Assembly: GCF_008831285.2 (NCBI RefSeq)
Contig: NC_045148.1
Span: 18,719,002 to 18,779,001 of the forward strand
Length of the DNA: 60,000 nt
DNA from: Nymphaea colorata
Taxonomy: Eukaryota; Streptophyta; Magnoliopsida; Nymphaeales; Nymphaeaceae
Direction of reading: 5' to 3'
Under the pieces are notes generated by a model. It saw nothing but the letters and a program-made list of their open reading frames with translations, made no database searches and had not been told where the DNA came from. Positions 18,266 through 31,415 of this stretch are shown in pieces; positions within the stretch are counted from its first letter, which is position 1; every line of letters begins with the position of its first letter. The translations under genes were made by a program, and so were the position numbers.

Positions 18266-18302
<37 letters not shown>
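18266..18302 (-). repeat. (GA)n tract, (CT)n on the sense strand of the glycosylase leader
   Basis: A pure GA dinucleotide run on the plus strand reads as a pyrimidine (CT) tract in the predicted 5' leader of the minus-strand glycosylase gene, about 100 nt downstream of the TATA box. Pyrimidine patches of this kind are common near plant transcription starts. It will also be length-polymorphic. Confidence 0.85.
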
Positions 18303-18305
<3 letters not shown>

Positions 18306-18404
18306 TTGAAGTCACAGTAGCTACTACCCTTTGACGTGGGACGCTGTAATTTTTTTTTTCTTTTAAACCTTCACCATCTTGCTCAACGGACAATTCGAAC
18401 ATAG

Positions 18405-18412
18405 TTTTATAG
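18405..18412 (-). promoter_or_regulatory. TATA box candidate for the glycosylase gene
   Basis: The minus strand reads CTATAAAACTATG here. A start site about 30 nt downstream (near 18375) would give a leader of about 800 nt, assuming no 5' UTR intron. This is predicted from sequence only. Confidence 0.45.
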
Positions 18413-18429
18413 GTTAACCACACCCATTA

Positions 18430-20690
18430 AAACCAAGGTCTGAGAGAGACAGCCTCTTGCAGACCTCTGAGCTCCAGAGAAAGAAGGCAGCACCAGCTGC
18501 CCCTCTTGGTTCCATTGACTTCCACATGTCTCTTCACACTGGGCACGCCATTAGCTACCGGTCGTAAATGCCAGTCAAACACCCCAGCTCACCTGTAATA
18601 AATAAATCTCCCTCTAATCGTTTTTCGAATCGAAAACCATGGTTTAATACAGGAAACCAAATAAAAATCGACAATATCAAAAATAATAATAAAGAAAAAA
18701 AATAAAGAGTAATACAAAATATTTAACATTTAAAAATAATAAAAGTTCACATTCAATCATTAGGTGACCAGCAAGGTATGCCACACCAGAAAATGGCAGT
18801 TTTTTCAAATTCAGATAAAAAAAACAAAACAAAATTGATCGCCTCAAAATGCATTCTAGAAATCATTCATCTTCAAATGCTCTTTGGAGTTTTGAAATCG
18901 TAATCCAACTCCAAAAACTGTCCCAGAAATTATGTGAGGAAAAATCCAACTTGGTTCAGAAACCGATCTATAACTCAATTATGAATGACGTTTCTCTTTC
19001 AGGACCTAACTTCATTAGGAAAGATAAAACCACGTTTCATGCAAACGCTCAATATCAAGTTTTGAGCTGTGCCAAAACCTAGGTGCCATATTTACTTTTC
19101 ATAAATTTCAGCTTTCTACCCTTCGTGATCCGAATGCTATTGTAGGAATTCCTTGACTTTAACATGCCAATAAAAAAGAAAAATGTGCCTAGAAGATAAA
19201 TTTTGAAGAAAATGTGAAATAAATTCTAGAAGATAGCAAAACGAAAGTTTCAGAAATGCACTGAAAAATAGTTTCAATATTATGGAAAATATATCAAAAT
19301 TTTTACCAAAAACACATTTTCAGTCTTGTTCGATAAAACTCGTTTTCATCCTTCGAAATAAAAAAACAAAAGGAAAAGGCAACGACCCATCTTCGTTTTT
19401 GTCTCGATCATAAGAATTTTCAGAGAGTTGAAACCTCAGCATCGTGGAGTCGACGCCGTGGACCCGACACCGAGCATTACGGAAGACGAAACTTAAAGGA
19501 GAACGTTTCTGGAGAAAAAACAGATTCTCTAGCGGTGGAGGAGAAAACAAACACAATCATACCGAGATTTTCCATCGGTGGACAAGAGATCACGACTCAC
19601 AGGCACAGCCATGGGAGGAAAACCCGATTTTCCAGCAAAGAGAGGGCGCATCAACGTACCGGCGATGGGTCGTCCGGCGCCGATCGACGACCAGCAACTG
19701 CTGACGGCTGCGAACGACAGGGAAGACTCGGTTGAATCTCGAGACTGAAAAGCAGGAGTTGAAAAATGAAACCCACGACCGGCTGCCTCACGTCAGTTGC
19801 CGATTTTCTCAAGGCAAAGTCAGGCGATTCTAACAACACTGCTCTCTCTCTCTCAAAAAGAGTAGATCCCGCAGCTGGGTCCTTCATTCATGGCAGCAAT
19901 AAGTCTCACTCTCTAAATATGGTAGATGGGTGACACAGAAACCAGAGATTAGCAGGAGATATGGGGATTAAATGGGGGATTTGTTGTTGGACAACTAGAT
20001 TTGCTGCCATGATAAGAGTCATTAGAGAGAGAGTTAAATGCGGATCCAAACTTTAGAGGGTAATTATATCCATCCAGTTTGTCCTTAATCCCCGTAAGCA
20101 GAAGTGGCACACTCCACAGTCGCTGCCATTACTCGGGCACCTTCTTTTTTTCCTTTGTTTGCTGCTTCTGCTGTTTCAGCATTATTGGGAGAGAGAAGAA
20201 GAGAGATGAGTAAAAAGATAAAATAAAAATTGATGACAAAATTTCAAAAATAAAAGAATCAAAGTAAAATGAAATAAAAGGGATGAAGAAAAAGTTGATA
20301 TACGGCATAATATCCAGCAAATGAAAAAGAAATTATTTTTTTTAAAAAAAAATTATATATATGTATATATATATATTATATAAATATTATGATTTTACGT
20401 GCAAACAAGTTAAAAAAATAAAAATAAAAATCTCGGATATCAACATGGATTAAGCCTCTCACTCACTCGAAAGTATAAATAAATGCTTTTAAAATTAAGT
20501 CTTTTTAATTCATTTAACGGTATCGACGTGACTTTTACATGAATCATTACCTGCAGTTGACGTGACAATCATGGAAAAAAAAACATGATGACTAAACCAA
20601 TCACATCTTTTCAACAATAATAACACCGTCCAAATTTTCGAGACTCTCAGTAAAAGAAAATGGTTCTGGGAGAACATGTACGACCGAGTA
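18430..20690. other. Intergenic region with a GC-richer, exon-like island
   Basis: This is mostly AT-rich. The part at about 19435-19905 is GC-richer. On the minus strand it has a TATTTA box near 19915, ATGs near 19890, a CT run, and an open stretch ending at GACGACCCATCGCCG before GTACGT, which looks like a splice donor. No downstream exon or known protein was recognised. It may be a decayed first exon, a non-coding RNA start or captured gene sequence. Confidence 0.3.
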
Positions 20691-21592
20691 TCGGCTGTTA
20701 TTGGCCTTAATTGCTTGACATGTGAAATTGCATTGATTCGGATGTGCCCTGTGTCCCAGAATGTGAAAGCATTTGAGAGTCTCTTATATTGAGTGTGGAG
20801 TAGAAGTAAGTGAACTTATGCTTAAATATGATATGGTAAAAATGCATACTATTTGTACCAAAATGTGGTACCAATAAACATACGTGTGCATTGTTGCTAC
20901 TGGGTATTGACTTGACCTTAGTTGTGTTGTACTTAATTCATTGGCTTATGGTTTCCATTGTTGTTGGTAAGATTGATATTGCGATAATTGCCCGCTGCAA
21001 TAGTTGGCAGACACGTGTGACTCGTACTCGGATCAGCTGATGGCCGGGTCATTGGGTTATCAAGTGGTCTCAATGACTCGACTCGACTAGGTCAAGTCGT
21101 AAATAAATTTTGTAGGGTATTGTTATAGTATAAACAACGATAAAAAGCCTAATATAATGCAGGAAAAGTTATAGCACCAAATGAATGGTTATTAAGAACT
21201 AAAACTGCTCGAATATCAACAATAACTAGGGATAAAAACCAACAACTAGAAATTTATAACAATAAAACCAACAAATCATAACCAAGAAAGCCTGGAAAGA
21301 AAATATGATACCAATACAAAAATCACAATAATTAAATAGTGATAACTAACAACTCAAACGCATCTTTAATGCATGATCTAAAACCAATTATATGGATCAC
21401 AATGGCATAATAAAAACATTGTCTACTTTCCGCTCAGTATTTTGCTACTTCATGGCAAACTTATTTAGAGCCATCAATTATAGTCAATCTTATGTAGTGT
21501 AGAGCTTTGTAGTTTAGAGATCAGGTTTAGGGACTCCCCGATATTGTAGGGGTCATTAGGGACCCATATGGTTGTTCTTGACAGCGGTGGGG

Positions 21593-22015
21593 TAGGGCTG
21601 CATATGAGCCGAGTCAAGCTTGAGTTGGGCCAGCTCGAGCTTGACTCAAATCAGGTAACTCGAGTCGAGTTCAATCAAACAAGCTTGAGCTCAACTGGAT
21701 GATACAACGTCAAGCTTGAACTCAATTTATTTAATTGGTTTATGTTGAGCATGTCTCATTTCTTTTAACTCGTTTAATTCGATTAACTCGTTTAGCTGCT
21801 ACTCATTTAATTATCTTCTCATTATAATTCAAGATTCGTTGTGTAGTTGAGTCGAGTCGAGTTTAAATGAGCCGAGTTCTTACAACTAGAATTCGACACG
21901 TTCAACATTTTGAGGATACATTCGAACTCAAGTTCAACTCATTTATAAACAAGTTGAGTTTTAAAGAGCAAGTTTGAATTGAGCTCGAGTTGGGTTGACG
22001 CGTTGTATGGCCTTA
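21593..22015. mobile_element. MITE-like element rich in GAGCTCGAG/CTCGAC motifs
   Basis: The left end reads TAGGGCTGCATATGAGCCGAG and the right end, reverse-complemented, reads TAAGGCCATACAACGCGTC, an imperfect inverted pair. The interior is a dense run of GAGTCGAGT/CAAGCTTGAG words seen again at 23405-23585 and 31416-31841. It is non-coding. Confidence 0.45.
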
Positions 22016-22905
22016 GTTGAGGGTTACCAAATGCCTCATTACTTGCTGAATGTAAGAATGAGAGAGAAATATTACCTTAAGAATTTTGGTGGATGGTATA
22101 TGGCTGACCATCGGCGCAAATAAACAATTGGCGCCTATGAGTTACATTGTTCCTCCCTGTTAAAGTCCTCACAAAGAGAGAGAGAGAGATGAAGTGCTAG
22201 TAGGAAAGGGCAACCTGCATTTTTATAGCTAAAGTCCTCAACAAACATATCTCTTGTTTCCAATATTAACTAAGCTGACCAACATGTGAAATAGTAAACA
22301 TATGTATCTTTTGTTGCTAGTATTGACTGATTGGAACTTAATTGCGTGACACCTAATGCATTGGGTTCTGCGTGCTTTTCCTACCGTGAAGTGGAAATAT
22401 ATGGAGTATGAGAAAGGAAATATCAAATACGAGCATATCCTTTTTGCTAGTAAGATTGATATTGTTAACATTTGCCAGCCACAATGATTTGTCAGGTATG
22501 TAACAATGATAAATGTCAATGTATCAGCTAATATCAACATGTGTAATCAAAATCTAATATGGTATGCATACATATCATTTGTTGCTATTGTCGGCTCATT
22601 GGCCTCAATTGCCTGCCTTCTCTACCATAAAGTGAAAGTATTTGGAGTCTCATCTAAATGAAAAAGGAAAAATAAAATACAAGCATATTTAGTGGTAGTA
22701 AAATTAAAACTGTTAATAATTGCCAACTATAACAACTGCCAGATATGTAACTATAATTAATGCAAGATATGTAATGGCTTAAGCTAGTGGCAAAAAGTTT
22801 AAGTTGGAGGAAAGAGTGAAGAGCATATGATACGGGAAAGATGCATATCTCTTATTGCCATTATCTGCTAATGTAATCGAGTGGTACGCATACATATCCT
22901 TTGTT

Positions 22906-23145
22906 CGGGTGAGCGAGAGGGTCAATTCCACCACCCGAAGCGAAGTCCGAAGGCCCCCCCATTCTCTGTGCCTTCGGTGTCTTGAGCTGCGTCGGTGTCA
23001 GTGGTAGAACGAGAGACCCTTCAACTTGAATGTCGTGCCCTACCACCTTAAGACACAGGAACATAGCACCCACGAGAATCAAACTAAAGACCTGCCTTAT
23101 ACATGCCTCTATCCCGACCAGCTACGCTATGTCCCTTGAGGCAAA
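22906..23145 (-). mobile_element. tRNA-derived SINE with target-site duplication
   Basis: Read on the minus strand, the element starts CAAGGGACATAGCGTAGCTGG (A-box-like TAGCGTAGCTGG) and continues to a B-box-like TAGTTTGATTCTCG, followed by a body with CTTAAGGTGGTAGGGCA. It is flanked by CATACATATCCTTTGTT (22889-22905) and CATACATATCATTTGTT (23146-23162), 16 of 17 identical. The surrounding repeat has similar words, so part of this match could be pre-existing. Length is about 240 bp with no ORF. Confidence 0.65.
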
Positions 23146-23400
23146 CATACATATCATTTGTTACTACTATCAGTTGATTGGACTTAAATGTATGATACCC
23201 AATGAATCAAATTCCATGTGACTTATCTAATACACAATCTTGTGTTAAGGAAAGCAATTGAATGTCTCTTCTAAACAAAATTAAAAATGGGTGATGGCCT
23301 TCACCATCTTCAATGGCAGTTTTTAACCTTCATTAATACTGCAACCTACCAAGCCCATCATTATGGTACTAGTCACTATAAGTACTAGTAATAACCTTGC

Positions 23401-23585
23401 CTATAGCCCTGAACATGAGCCGAGTCAAGATAGAGTTGGGCCAGCTCGAGCTCGGCTCGACATCTAAAATACTCAGCTCAAGCTCGTCTCGTGCTTAAGT
23501 CGAGATCAACAAATTGGGTTGAAGCTTGACTTAATAATACAACTTGGAGCTCAACTCGACTCGGTAAAGGCTCATATGTCTAATA
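23401..23585. repeat. Partial copy of the GAGCTCGAG-rich MITE
   Basis: GAGCCGAGTCAAG, then GGGCCAGCTCGAGCTCGGC match the interior of the elements at 21593 and 31416, but the right terminus is missing or diverged. Confidence 0.4.
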
Positions 23586-24259
23586 TTGATGATATCAACC
23601 AACACTTGATATCACTCACTAGAAAGAAAAAAAAAACTAGAAAAGAATAAAAGAATAAAAAGTAAAGGGGGGCAACAATCGAATCTCTAGCACATAACAA
23701 AAGAGAGAAAACCAATAAAGCAAATTACCTCTTTGTGCTTGGCATCATCGTCAAGGAGAAATTAGATGTGACACTCCACTAATCAGGGGCAGAGGCCCAC
23801 TCAGCTTTTTAAAAATTTAAATATTTGCATGTAAATTTAAAAAAAAAAAATTCAACTTATATAAAAATTTTGAAAAATTCAATTTCGACCCCTATTAGAA
23901 TTTTAAAACTATAGTTCAATCCCTGCAACAACCTTAATTGTCCATCAATCACAACAACCTTCACTGGGCTGTCATATCTTATAAGAGTAGGCTCCCGAGA
24001 TTACAGCATTGGTAGTTTGAACCCTCTTGGTTGACTTAGGAGCAAAAAAGTGACAGCTGCATAAACTGGCGATTAATGTCACGTCAAGTGGTGATGCTTT
24101 TGCAACTAAATAAAAATAAATGCAAGCATGCCTCTTAACCTTCTTGCTCATTACTCTTTTCTAGACATTGTAATCTCCATTAACAAATATAATTGGTAAT
24201 ATTAGCCTTAATTGCCTAATATGCAATGCTTTGACCTTTCGCTAATTATGTAGTAGGTT

Positions 24260-27100
24260 GACACAAATCCATTTATGTTCTATTTTTTTTTTTAGTTATT
24301 TAAATCATTGTTAGTTTATTTCATATCAAGAGAAAATAAATTTTGTTTTCTCTTGTTTTTAATAATTGGATTTAGGTAGATTTGAGTCCAATCATATGGA
24401 CCAGCCCCACCGGTTCATAGCCCTAAAGTCAATTGAAAATTTGTTACTTGTATCTTTATTGACCCATAGGCATAAAACAAAATGACGTTGCCAAAAACTT
24501 TTTATGAGTTCCTAATTGATATTTTAAAGAGTTGCTTTTAGTTTTCGTTTTCTTCTTCACTTTTCTATTTAGGGTTTCATTCAACGCCAGCCTGACATGA
24601 GTCGGTACTCATCTTATCTGCACCTTGCTTATAAAATTATAATAGGTTGCTTATAAAATAATAATAGACATAAATATTATATTTTGTAAATTAATAATCG
24701 AACTATGACTAATTCGAGAGTCGTACGTACCAATTTTTTAGCAAATTGAAGACAGTTTTATTTTTTTAATGATTTTAAAACGTTTTTACTTTTTGGAAAA
24801 ACGATTTTTTAAACATTTTCTTCGAACGATTAAACCTTGGGCTGGTCGGTTCGGCCGACTCAGAAAACTCAAAGCTAAATTTAAAAATATATTTTAATAT
24901 AAAATATATATTAATATAATTAATTATAATAAAATATTATAATTATATATATAAATTAATTTAAAATAAATTATCCTGAATCCAACTTGATTGGGGTACC
25001 CTTCAACACCGATATTGATGGCATTGATTTGATGGTAAAAAATGACTTACGGTTCTCCGAGTCTGTGGAGGCCAAGAGCAACGGTAAAATAAATGGGCGA
25101 GTTGCGTTGAAACCAAGACATCAGTTGTGGGGCCATAACTGTCACGGGGCAGATGTCTCACCAACTTTTCTTTCCTGATTCCTACAAACTTGTATATTTC
25201 AAAAACCCCCCTTTAATTTGTTGGAAAAAACTCACATACTCGTCGTTGTTGCCAATCGATGTAATGTAGGAGTTAGAAATTTTTGATAAGGGTGACCGAA
25301 TTTCTAAATTTTAATTAGCATTGAAATATTATTTTTCAAAACTTTTATATAAAACAATTTTTAAATTTTAACTAGCACCAAGTATCATTTTTTCAAATTT
25401 TTATATAAAACAAGTAAAATTTTTAAAATTTACATATAATTTTTTTTAAAAAAAGTGTTAAGATGGAGCCAGGGAGCAAGCCAGCCAGCCCTACCTTGGC
25501 TGGCTCGATGATTCCAAAAACCAAGCACAACGATGATGGTGTGATTGGAAACAACAAAAGACACAAAAACAATGTTGCCCAACTACGCTTTTTTAAATTT
25601 TTATTGGGATCGAACTATATTTTCATAACTTTTAAAAGGGACCGAATAAAAATATTTATAAACTATAACATGCAAAAATTTTTTCTCCAATTACAGGGAA
25701 AGTTTTAGCCCGCCCCTCTACCCGCAACCAACAGAGAAAAAAATAAACGATGAAAGTTTTTGGTTTTAAAAAAGTAAAATCCATCTATTATTATGAATGA
25801 GAAGCCCCAATGGTGGGGTTCTTGGATGAACCTCTTTATGTCTTCTACACTTTATTAACAACAATTTATTTAAAACAAAATCGTAAAGAGTGGCATGACT
25901 TTACAAATAGCTATAAATTGAAAGGCAAGTAAAAATCTTCGTTTCGTTGTTCCTGGTGAAGTGGTGAAACTTAGAACAGTCAAACAACGGCCGTGACGTG
26001 ATTTGCTTTAAGGTTACACGGGTATTTATTATTGGTCATTTTCCGAACTTCCATAAAGATTTCATTTGGACAATGCCTCACATGTTTACTGTATAAAAAA
26101 AAGATTTACTGAATTTTTTTTTTTAATTATCTTGGTCACTGTCTTGTTAATTTCTTTCAAAGTTATGGGTGTGTTTGAAAGGCGGCAAGCATTATCAATT
26201 GACCCTAAACAAAGTTGGAACCACCAGCGGACCTTGAAATTTGGTTGGTGGGAACACTAATTCAATAACTTAAATGCTTTCGGAAGTACATATATATAAA
26301 ACAATCAAATATATCAAATTATTAACATAAAAATAAATAGACTTTGTGAGGTTACTGTGGACAGTTGCCCACACCAACCTCCATGTGGCTTCTTCGTTGA
26401 TTGGAGTGAAAATCGTGGTACCCTTCGTTTTCACACCTTTCGCCGTACTTGAAAGAAAAGCGTACAACAGATAACAAAACATGGCTTTCTAACTATTTTT
26501 TCCACCAAAAATCTTACTTTCAGTTCCGATAAAGTTTCAATGGTAGACTTTGACCAGAGTCAAGGGCACGGGTAGGGGCCATGCTCTTCACTGAATTTTG
26601 AAAAATAAATCATATCATTAAATTTATAAAAGTTTTCACATGGCCTTAATCAAAATTTTAAAAATTATGCAACGGCTTTTCTTCAAAGAAAAATCATCGC
26701 TCCCTAATTGTATAAAAAAAAAAATAGAAAGAGAAGAACCGTTGTCCACAAATACAACCGCCGAATAAGAAATGAAAGTGAGAAATTCAATCGTATCCAC
26801 ACGATGAGTCAAATGAATGTCATTCTATTTTAAAGATTAAATCCACATCCCTTCCCCGAAAATGCTTTGGACATGACAGTTGGACCCAAAAGATCGAATT
26901 GACTGTGTGTGAATCTGAATTATCTTTCCGGTTCTCCGATTTCCTTGAACCCCACACAAACCATATCTTTGTTCCATACCATTCCAAAACATGATAGAAA
27001 TAATGCTCAGCCCTCCATCGTCATACAAAATTACAAAAGCGACAAAAAGTCCACATAAAAAAAATTAATTAAGGGCAAAGGAAATTTTAAAAGCATAAAA

Positions 27101-27137
<37 letters not shown>

Positions 27138-28156
27138 CAGCTAAACTTAAAGAAAGAAAAACCAAGAAAAACATCAAGAAATCAATGCAAAAAGCGGGTA
27201 GGCCTAGTGGATGGATTATTCTTTTTGGGCGTTCAATTAATACTTAAGTGGGCTTCATAAGCTAGAAAATTGACAACAAAAGGCTTGGTCTACATTTAAA
27301 GTATAGAAAAAGAGTGGAGCTACTCAAATTTAGACTCATTAGTAAAGTGGTATCCAAGTACGGACCCCTTTTGAAAGTGTCAACCTCTGTACTGCAAAAA
27401 GGGAGTAAGCAATTAATGCAAAAGTTGAAGTATATTAGGGGCGGCAATCCAACACACCAAGATCATGCTTGGTGCTATATGAGGATGCAAGGCACAGGTG
27501 TTTGACATGTTTTAGGTTTTGCTGGTTTCTATAAAGATATTCTTTTTTCAAAATAGTTGTGGAGTAGATTAAAGGATTTTTTTTATTAAATTCTTTTACG
27601 AAAAATTATAAGCTCAAACAAAAGAGTAAACAACAAATGAGGGCCACGAGTTTTCAACGACATCAAACATGCACCTAGCCTTTTCAGGAAATTCACAATT
27701 AGCGGTTCCTTAATGGCTCATTTGACAACAGTAACAAGCTGTTACTGTCGCATGAATCTGCCCTCAGTGATTGAAGCATATTCATAAAACGCGGTGTTAC
27801 CATGGTTAAACAGCGAATTGACTAGCGCTAGCGACTCCTTTTGCATTTTTATTTAAAAAAGACAACAGTTTAAATAAAAAAACTTTGTATATATTTTTTA
27901 TTCTAATATATTTTCTAAAAAAGCGGCTATTTTGAATTTCTTGCAAAAGTTAAGGCACTTTGTATATGTCTGAAAAGTCAAGTGCTCATTGGCAGTTGGG
28001 CATCTCATTGTTTTCAATTTTTCTAATATAAAAATGCAAAGGATGTAAACTTGGAGATTTTAAAGGAGACGCTTAAAAGGTTGCACAAAGAGTTTGCTTC
28101 TGATCTAAAACTAATGCACCTGTGTAAGGTCAATAAAAGAGAGCTCCGTAGTAGGA
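24260..28156. other. AT-rich intergenic DNA, no gene recognised
   Basis: Homopolymer-rich sequence, a (TA)n run at about 27110-27135, and a diverged relative of the 155-bp hAT MITE at about 26225-26375 (shared words ACTAATTCAA and CAATCAAATAT). Short open frames, such as 24987-25178 and 25463-25708, lack recognisable motifs and are not called. Confidence 0.5.
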
Positions 28157-28312
28157 CAGTGGCCGAGCCAGAAAATTTTTTTAGATGAGCACTCATTCAT
28201 AAATTTTCATATCTGGAGAGACACTCATGTATATAACAGATCCAATACTTGAAGTTTGTTAATGTTAAAATAAACAAACATTGAGACCAGCCCATACATG
28301 GCTCCGCCACTG
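28157..28312. mobile_element. Non-autonomous hAT-type MITE, 156 bp
   Basis: The terminal inverted repeats are CAGTGGCCGAGCCA and TGGCTCCGCCACTG, with one mismatch. The same family occurs at 43376-43530, where an exact 8-bp target-site duplication supports hAT assignment. The length matches within 1 bp. No duplication is visible at this copy. Confidence 0.7.
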
Positions 28313-28849
28313 TTCTAGGGAGGTTTCTGGCATGCTTCTTCCTCAGCAATGAGATGATGTTCTAACTTTTGGACTGGAATTTTTGATTCGTCTGCTTTTC
28401 TCAAGAGCAGTTAGTTTATATACATGTTTGCCCTCTGTTCATTCTTTGATTTGATAGTACATTTGATTCTCTTGGTTAATTAAGGGTAGGAGGCATATAG
28501 TCTATGGTTCAAGCCATTACCAGGGGCCGACGAAAATGACCTTGGGGTTTTATGCCCTAGATGAGCAACAAAGTCTCTCGACGCGGGTGGTTTCCATGGT
28601 GAATTGGAAGGAAAGGAACAACATGACCCTTGGAAACATTTTGTCTGTCTCTCCCTTTCATTTTTCGAATGTAAACTACATGTACATGCTACTTATAATA
28701 TTCCCAACTACAGGCAAAGTGAAGGATCAGGTCACACTCGCAAGAGATAGCTCATCCCTCTGCTTCACATCTATGGTGCTATCACTGCGATGTGTTCAAA
28801 CTTCAAAGTCATTCCAAATTTTCATCTTCACCCTCGTAAGATGGCTTTT

Positions 28850-29293
28850 AGGGATGTAAATATATTCGATTTGAATCAGATATTTGGCAGAACTGGTTTG
28901 AAAAAATCGAATATGGAAAAAAATGAATATTCGATTAAGAAATTGAATCAGATTCAGACTTAAGAAATGACATCTGATCATATTTGAACTCAGATATATA
29001 TAAATATTCAATTGGATTTGAATACAGATTCAGATCGAATTTATTTTTAGACAAATATCCTACTGCTAATGCTCTTACATTTTAAAAATTGACAAAATTT
29101 GGTTCAAAATTCAAATTCGGATTCAGATATGAATCTAAAAATCGAATTCAGATCGAATTCATATTGTAAAATCGGGTTTCGGATTCAGATTCATATATTA
29201 CTTTGTTTTACATTCCGAATATATGTGAATATTCAAAAGAAAAGATATAATTAAAGGTATATCTGATTCGAATCCGATCTGTTGACATCCTTA
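28850..29293. mobile_element. MITE-like element with AGGGATGT termini
   Basis: The left end is AGGGATGTAAATATATTCGA. The right end, reverse-complemented, is TAAGGATGTCAACAGATCGG. The interior is made of degenerate GAATCAGATTCAGAT / GATTTGAAT words that read similarly on both strands. Related words recur at 30870-31050, 33300-33560 and 36540-36780. It is non-coding. Confidence 0.5.
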
Positions 29294-29465
29294 ATTGTTT
29301 GTAAACATATTAACAAAACACCACTCTTGTTTTGCCACAAACAACAAAAAATATATGTGCCAGCATTTTGTTGTCTCTGTGGCAACACATCGGCATAAGG
29401 CGTATGCCTCAAGTCATCCACGCTTCACCCAAATGCCTTTATGTGTTTGCTTGTTTGAAGCACCG

Positions 29466-29620
29466 CACTGGTGAAGCCAGAAATTTTGGCTGGAGGGGCA
29501 CTAATTCAAAAAGTTCAATGCCTTTTAGAGGCACTCATATAAATAAACAATCAAATATTTCGTGGCAGTAATATGAAAATAAGCATATATTTTGTAGGGC
29601 TGGTGTGGGTTAGCACAGTG
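29466..29620. mobile_element. Degenerate copy of the 155-bp hAT MITE
   Basis: The start CACTGGTGAAGCCAG and the end TTAGCACAGTG are eroded forms of the family termini. Internal words (GGGGCACTAATTCAAAAA, TGAAAATAAG) and the 155-bp length match the copies at 28157 and 43376. Confidence 0.5.
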
Positions 29621-31415
29621 ATGTGCATGTTTTGAGCATTGAGACATGTCTGAGGAAAAAAAATATAATATACGAATTTTTTGCAATTCATCTCTACATA
29701 ATATGATATGGTTAAGTAGTAGTTGAAGCAACATAGGTTTCATATTCCAGTGGAGAGATTCAGATTTCCTTGTTTCGCAACAAAATGTGTTGCCTTGAGA
29801 TAGGAAAGAGTCTTCATTGTTTGACATTGGCCGTTCGATACAGAATGTGTTGAATCTTCAAATGGCTTTATATTAGTCATGGGTGGTAGCATACTGGGTG
29901 GTAATGTGGTCTAGCTTCACTAAGGACTCGTGTATGAATCTTAGAGTAGTCAATGTCACGTTCCAATACATTCTACCTCTGGACCGTAAAAAGGGGGTAG
30001 GAGGGGGAGAGCAGTGGCTACTTTTAGGGGCGGTGGAATGAACCACTCACCCTTTAAAAATAGAAAAAAAAAGTTGTTAACCTTTGGAAAATCTAATTAA
30101 GATATAAAAAAATTGAGCCTTGTGATGTATTTAAAGTGATTAAACTTATTGACAAGGTAAATACAATAAGCTAATAAAAAAATAAGAATTCAAATCTAGT
30201 GTTAGATGCATAGGACAATTAATTACAAATAAGAATGTGAATTACCAAAAGATATCATAAGGCAGAATACACTACTTTTTCTTCTTACAAGGTACTATTA
30301 GGAGCTAGAACAGGCCGATTTGGGGATTACTCCATTTTTTCTTTACCTACATGTTATTTTACTTGTTTTGTACATTAGGTATTATATACTTGATATTTTT
30401 TTTTATGTTGAAACTTATATTATTGAGAACATATGGAAATATAGGAATTCAACTTTTCATTCGAGCAGAATAGTCGCAAGAAAGGGATTAGTTCTATGCT
30501 ACATTATGGAAAAATAAAAGGGACATTTTTGAAGAGTGGTTGGATAATTAATTGTTAAGAACTCCTACAAGTGCCTTCTACTGTGCATTAAGGGGCTCTA
30601 TGACATTAAAAAAAATATGTGAGTGTTTCATGAATCTATCTCAAAATTAAAGTAGATTCATGGGACGCTCGATCAGCCCAAGTGTCTCATGAATCTATCC
30701 CAATTTTAGAACAAACTCATGGAACACTTGCACCTTATTCCAAATGGCCCCCAAACATTCTTCCGTGAAGTGAGGCCTGAGTTCCTAGCATAAAGATATG
30801 GAATCCCATACAATCTCCTCAGAGAAACAAAGAAACTACTTCAAGACTCAGCTACCATTCAGCTTAGAGATGCCAATGGATCATATATTCGATCAAAATG
30901 CTTTGGAAAATTTTGGATATAGAAAATTTTTAACATCCAATTTACAAATCAAATTGAATCATTAGGATTTAAGAAATGACATCCAATCAGATTAGCTTTT
31001 GAACAAATATTTGCTCGGATGAAGTTCAGGTTTGAATTTGGATTCACTTTCAAATAGATACTCTACATCAGATTCAATTTCTAAGAGGCTAAATGGAGGA
31101 CTAGAAGCTAAGCCAGGTTTGCAGAAGAGCTTATAGTCCTCTGTTGAAAGAGCATAGTCTTGGCATAAAGGATCTAAATGCATATTATGCAAAAGAGCGA
31201 AATTACTTTCCCAAGCACACAAGGCAAGAATTGTTTTGCAATTTAATCTGTATTGGAGTACTTCTTACTTGTCTTAATTAAGCTTAACCATGCACCTGAT
31301 CTACTATATATGGTAAATTTAATAAAGATCAACTTCTGGACTCAGTGGCAGAAAAAAAAAGTAGGAGGAGCCATTGATCTTTTCTGCTACTCGGGCTTGT
31401 GCTATGCATTATGTA
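29621..31415. other. AT-rich intergenic DNA, no gene recognised
   Basis: It contains a fragment related to the AGGGATGT element at about 30870-31050. No coding exon, RNA gene or clear transposon terminus was seen. Confidence 0.4.

Larger units (their letters stand above)
20690..24260. repeat. Decayed tandem/dispersed repeat, period about 270 bp
   Basis: A block resembling CATATCATTTGTTGCTATTG, then TGATTGG, TTAATTGCCTGACA and AATGCATTGG recurs at about 22315, 22585, 22855 and 23165, with weaker copies near 20700, 20905 and 24195. A second block (GTAAGATTGATATTGTTAA, then ATTGCCAGC, ending in AGGTATGTAAC or AGATATGTAAC) sits at a fixed place in the units near 20970, 22450 and 22690. The copies are diverged, and a SINE and a MITE have been inserted. 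No coding capacity is seen. Confidence 0.6.
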
